From positions 1 to 11,443 of the forward strand of contig CAAAJI010001027.1 in NCBI GenBank assembly GCA_900642245.1: DNA of 11,443 nt, given 5' to 3'. Numbering within the stretch: position 1 is the stretch's first letter; each line of letters opens with the position of its first letter. Source of the stretch: Fragilaria radians. Taxonomy: Eukaryota; Bacillariophyta; Fragilariophyceae; Fragilariales; Fragilariaceae. Made by a program: the position numbers and the translations under genes. Positions 8,451 through 11,443 of this stretch are shown here, in pieces. The notes under the pieces were generated by a model. That model worked only from the letters and a program-made list of their open reading frames with translations. It was not told where the DNA came from and made no database searches.

Positions 8451-8500
8451 TCTGATTCTCATTCCCATTTTCATTCATATTTTCATTCCTATTTTTATTC
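8451..8500. repeat. Low-complexity pyrimidine-rich repeat (CATTTT/CATTCC units)
   Basis: The plus strand reads as irregular repeats of CATTCC, CATTTT and CATTCAT over about 50 bases. It is a degenerate microsatellite in the 5' region of the metallopeptidase gene, of no evident function. Confidence 0.65.
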
Positions 8501-8731
8501 ACAAGTGTTCCTTGATGGAAAAATGCGTCATCCATTAACGGTTGAGCACAGAGCCGGACAATAACGTCCAACACAAATTATATAAGTCATCCTAGTTCGC
8601 TGTAGATTTTGCCCATGATAATCTTTCGTACACTGTACCTCTTTCCTTGCAATCTACACTACTAAAAAAGTTTCACATCCGATCTTGCCGGTGCTACCCC
8701 TTAACCCTTGTGCGTTTTGTAAATACAGTAA

Positions 8732-8753
8732 TACTCGAGAAGGTGATCGAGTA
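8732..8753. repeat. 7-bp perfect inverted repeat (TACTCGA / TCGAGTA)
   Basis: TACTCGA at 8732-8738 and TCGAGTA at 8747-8753 flank an 8-base spacer, followed directly by CGAGTAC. It lies about 430 bp upstream of the metallopeptidase start. It could be a protein-binding palindrome or chance; nothing else supports a role. Confidence 0.3.
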
Positions 8754-9232
8754 CGAGTACAGAGTGAGCGACTAAAATCAATAGGGATGTAGCTAATTCA
8801 AACGGTACCCGATTTTAGTAAAATAATAATTCCATCCTACTTTCATCCAGAATTATAAACTAGAATGTTGTCAAGACTTTCAGTTGTAAACTTTAGAATA
8901 TTTAACACAATTGTCATTCAAATGCTATCGAAATGTGGATAAATCTAATTGTAATATTAATCTGCAGCTAAATGAAATTCCTTCAAAACAGTGAAAAAAT
9001 AAATAACAATATTCCTTTAAATTGAGTAAAACGATCTTTGTGCTTCTTAATCTTAAGTTAAGTATAACTGGTTTAAAGGCATTAATCATATGGATCAAAT
9101 ATATTGTTGTATCTTTGGGATGATTCTTATTGTATTAATCCTTCACATATCTCATATTTTAAACTGTCAAACAAGTAAAGTATACATTTTATAAAGTTAT
9201 CAAAACAAAATATTTACTTTGCACCAACAACT

Positions 9233-9460
9233 TTATTTTGATTTTCCACCGACAATCTTTGACGTTCCAATAACAGCAGCACCAATAACTCCTACAACAA
9301 TAGCGTAAGAAAAAGCTAAAATATGACTTTAAACCAAAGTTATAACAGGACAAAAAATGAATTTACTACCTTTACACCTTCCTAATGTCAATGCTAAATC
9401 AGTAGTATAATTTAGTTTAAGTTCTGTGATGTTGAATGCAATTGTAGATGCCAATGACAT
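9233..9460 (-). CDS. Possible two-exon gene for a 57-residue single-pass membrane protein
   Basis: Exon 1 is 9460-9370: it starts MSLASTIAFNITELKLN, with AAC before the ATG and an in-frame TGA three codons upstream. Exon 2 is 9315-9233, ending TAA. The intron (9369-9316, 54 nt) has donor AAAG/GTAGTA and acceptor TATTTTAG/CT. Joining them (phase 1) restores one frame and gives 57 residues. The second half is a glycine-rich hydrophobic segment (AFSYAIVVGVIGAAVIG) with a basic C-terminal tail (TSKIVGGKSK). This resembles a small organelle-membrane or secretory membrane subunit, but I recognise no family. Without splicing, exon 2 has no start. The intron is short and the donor is not strong, so the model is tentative. 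The alternative is chance open frame in non-coding DNA. Confidence 0.35.
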
Positions 9461-9645
9461 GTTAGGTCAAGTAGTAAAGCTTAAATATTGTGTCATGCAT
9501 CGGATCATATGACCTGCAAATTCTAAGTTCACAAGTAGCAATCATAAAAATCGGTGTAGTAATTATTGCTAGAAATGTAAAAATTCAAAGATACGATCTC
9601 TTTTGTAAAATAGTTAATGCTGTGAAGCAAAGCAAGCACCAACTA
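9461..9645. other. Spacer between the small predicted gene and the copia fragment
   Basis: No gene is visible. If the copia element were complete, its polypurine tract and 3' LTR would lie here or further left. I see neither a TG...CA-bounded direct repeat nor a clear polypurine tract, so the element has probably lost its end. Confidence 0.4.
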
Positions 9646-10562
9646 CTAGTAGTTATGTAAAAAATCAGCTATCATATTTTCAGTTGGACAGAACTCAATC
9701 TCAATCTCAATCTCCCAAGATTTAATTCGATCCTTGATAAAGAAATAACGAATGTTAATATGTCTTGTTCATCGAGAACTGGAGCCAACCCCATTTTTCT
9801 CTAGCAGCATTGCACTTTTGTTATCTTGAAAAAAGATAGTGTGAGATATTTTGAGTCCCTGTGCAAGCATAAAATACCTCTTCCACAATATCCGTGACAT
9901 TACATAATGAACTCCTACCAATTCTGCCTTTGTTGAACTTGCACTATTGAGCTTTTGCTTTCTTGTAACACTATGCAATGACCCACAGCCAAATGATATT
10001 GTACCTCCTGATTGGCTTTGCATCCCATATTGTGTTCCAGATGACGCATCTACCCACCATTGAACTTTACTTGATCGATCCATTCCAAGCACAAGAGGAA
10101 GGTTTATGATTTCACTCATATATCCAAATTAGTTTTTTCATATCATCTTGACCTGGGGCCTTCTTTTGACATGCTAAGTACAACAGTGTAGGGAGCAGGT
10201 CTGGACAAGCTCAGATTGCTGCCCATAATATCATTGCAACGGTATTGTGAAAAACTTGTGATTTCTGTGGCCCTAGATTGATTGCCTAATTGTCTTTATC
10301 AAATAGATATGGGGCTGCAGGTGATTTTACCTAACCATCGATTTCATATAAAAATTCTTCAAGAATCTCCTGAATGTATCAAATTATTGATATGTGCAGC
10401 TCCTTATCAGCAAAGGATGAATCTAATCCTAAATAGGTATGATGATTGCCTTTAGATCCAACTAATGGAACATAGATTGTTTCTAGCCATTTGATCTCTT
10501 CATCCAGTACTGCTTCCAATTTGTGGCTAACTTTCAAATCATCTGCATGCTGGACAATAGTA
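9646..10562 (-). mobile_element. Decayed Ty1/copia retrotransposon fragment (reverse transcriptase end and RNase H)
   Basis: Read leftwards from about 10562, the minus strand encodes the end of a copia reverse transcriptase and its RNase H. Landmarks in order: QHADDLKVSHK (the [xx]DD active-site motif, about 10520-10553), HTYLGLDSSF, YIQEILEEF, KSPAAPYLF, a DLLPTLLYLA-like block, then RNase H with VQWWVDASSGTQYGM, KQKLNSASSTKAELV and FQDNKSAMLLEKNG. TRHINIRYFFIKDRIKSWE and EFCPTENMIADF follow. Stops interrupt one continuous frame at 10379-10381 (TGA), 10331-10333 (TAG), 10286-10288 (TAG), 10211-10213 (TGA) and 10112-10114 (TGA). The frame then shifts near 10115, and TGA at 9769-9771 precedes TRHIN. 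The element is dead. Its 5' part (gag, protease, integrase, most of the RT) is missing, cut at the junction with the gypsy fragment. The match to diatom copia lineages is from memory. Confidence 0.9.
9694..9714. repeat. (CTCAAT)3 short tandem repeat inside the copia RNase H tail
   Basis: CTCAAT repeats three times, then CTC. On the element's own strand it reads GAGATT and encodes an IEIEIE run where relatives usually have a single short acidic stretch. It is probably a small slippage expansion in the dead element. Confidence 0.6.
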
Positions 10563-10564
10563 GG

Positions 10565-11443
10565 CAGCAAATCATTATTCCAAAGGAAAATGGAACTGTT
10601 AGAGTTGTATCTGACTTTAGAGTCTTAAACTCAAAAATACAACGGGTTTCGTTCCCTATTCAAAGAATACAAGGTATTCTTACAGGCCTGAATGGATTCA
10701 AATATGCAACATCCATTGACCTTAACATAGGTTACTATACCATACGCTTGACGCCTCAGGCTCAAAAGCTATGTACAATTGTTTTTCCATGGGGGAAATA
10801 CTCCTATTTACGATTGCCCATGGGAGTTGCTAACCCCCCTGATTTTTTTCAAAGCAAAATATCTCAACTGATGATTGGACTTGACTTAGGAGCCACAAAG
10901 TGTTCTTGCAATGGACACCTTATACACTTAGAACAAGTTCTAACTAAGCTGGGCACAACAAAACTTTGTATAAACATTACCAAATGTACTTTTGCCATGC
11001 AAGAGCTTGACTACTTAGGCTATCTGGTTGCAACAGCCGGAATTTGCCCACTTCGTTCTACGGTGGAAGCGATATTACAGCTCAAGGCACCTACGACCTT
11101 AAAGCAATTCCGCTCATTCTTGGGCCTTGTTAACTACTACCGTGATAAGTGGAAGCAAAGATTGCATCTACTCACGCCATTAACAGAGGTTACAAAAGTA
11201 CCTTGTGGTAGTAAGACTTTCAAATGGACAGAGGCTCAAGATAAAGCCTTCCATGAAGTTAAAAAGGTCATTACTCAAAATGCCTTACTTAAATTCCCTG
11301 ACTTTAATAAAGTCTTTGACATACACACTGATGGATCAGATTATCAATTAGGATCAGTTATTAGTCAAGAGGGACATCCTATAGCGTTCTACAGTCAAAA
11401 TTTAACTGAGATGCAGCGTAACTACACAGTAGGAGAAAGAGAG
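10565..11443 (+). mobile_element. Ty3/gypsy retrotransposon fragment: reverse transcriptase and start of RNase H (runs off window)
   Basis: One frame is open for 293 codons from 10565 to the window end. Motifs in order: IIIPKENGTVRVVSDFRVLN (RT motif 1 region), SIDLNIGYYTIRL with the first catalytic Asp (about 10718), FPWGKYSYLRLPMGVANPPD, then HLEQVLTKL, MQELDYLGYLV, the linker LKQFRSFLGLVNYYRD and KTFKWTEAQDKAF. The RNase H start follows: FDIHTDGSDYQLGSV with its Asp, and FYSQNLTEMQRNYTVGERE with its Glu. This is the order of Ty3/gypsy pol. The YxDD motif expected between ISQLMIGLD and HLEQVL is absent: only about a dozen residues (LGATKCSCNGHLI, 10886-10924) fill a space that is normally longer. 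The RT is therefore inactive even though no stop occurs. Protease and the RT N-terminus are missing at the left; any integrase would lie beyond the right edge. Confidence 0.9.

Larger units (their letters stand above)
8311..9232. other. AT-rich non-coding stretch upstream of the metallopeptidase gene
   Basis: I find no supported gene. The first 100-300 bp should hold the metallopeptidase promoter and 5' UTR. A low-complexity tract at about 8451-8500 repeats CATTTTCATTC-like units; read in reverse it gives only a run of Asn, Glu and Met, so I do not call it coding. A short inverted repeat lies at 8732-8753. The rest (about 8760-9232) is AT-rich with no visible structure and would include the 3' untranslated region of the possible small gene at 9233-9460. 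Confidence 0.6.

Noticed and set aside
8377..8574. 65-residue minus-strand ORF as an upstream exon of the metallopeptidase
   Set aside because: Its middle is a low-complexity Asn/Glu run from a degenerate microsatellite, and splicing from its frame at the best donor (8405) does not keep the metallopeptidase frame.
8800..9700. LTRs flanking the copia fragment
   Set aside because: No TG...CA-bounded direct repeat, primer-binding site or polypurine tract could be found by eye on the left side, and the right side is truncated.
1..11443. A novel defence, toxin-antitoxin, CRISPR or biosynthetic system
   Set aside because: Genes are typical of an algal nuclear genome with unrelated functions and separate promoters; no repeat-spacer array or co-directional cluster is present.

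Overview
The window looks like nuclear DNA of a stramenopile alga, most probably a diatom. The genes are eukaryotic: a spliceosomal PRP4-type kinase, a zinc-dependent deacetylase and a large secreted metallopeptidase. Where introns are needed they are short GT-AG introns. The left-edge gene carries a secreted beta-type repeat of a kind I associate with diatoms. The right end holds Ty1/copia and Ty3/gypsy retroelement pieces of the type common in diatom genomes. The diatom assignment is inference from these features; no marker gene is present.

Layout, left to right. (1) 3-728 (+) is the 3' end of a gene for a repeat-containing extracellular or membrane-anchored protein of unknown function. (2) 729-1250 has no confident gene. 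(3) 1251-2396 (-) encodes a class IV/HDAC11-like or bacterial-type deacetylase. (4) 2572-4155 (+) encodes a PRP4 (PRPF4B-like) kinase. It is divergent from the deacetylase, with about 175 bp or less between the likely starts. (5) 4252-8310 (-) is a three-exon gene for a predicted 1294-residue secreted protein. It has an M66/StcE-like HExxHxxxxxH peptidase domain, an F5/8C (discoidin)-like domain that appears to be inserted in it, and a C-terminal pair of four-cysteine repeats. It converges with the kinase gene, leaving 96 bp between stop codons. (6) 8311-9232 is AT-rich non-coding DNA. (7) 9233-9460 (-) is a possible two-exon gene for a 57-residue single-membrane-segment protein. (8) 9646-about 10562 (-) is a decayed copia reverse transcriptase/RNase H fragment with several stop codons. 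(9) about 10565-11443 (+) is a gypsy reverse transcriptase/RNase H fragment. It is open to the window edge but lacks the YxDD active-site motif. The two retroelement pieces meet head to head, and both are cut inside their reverse transcriptase.

The genes do not form an obvious pathway. The deacetylase and kinase share a compact divergent promoter and could be co-expressed, but nothing ties their functions together. I see no operon, RNA gene, CRISPR array or defence system. The most unusual items are the architecture of the secreted metallopeptidase, the predicted 57-residue gene and the copia/gypsy junction.
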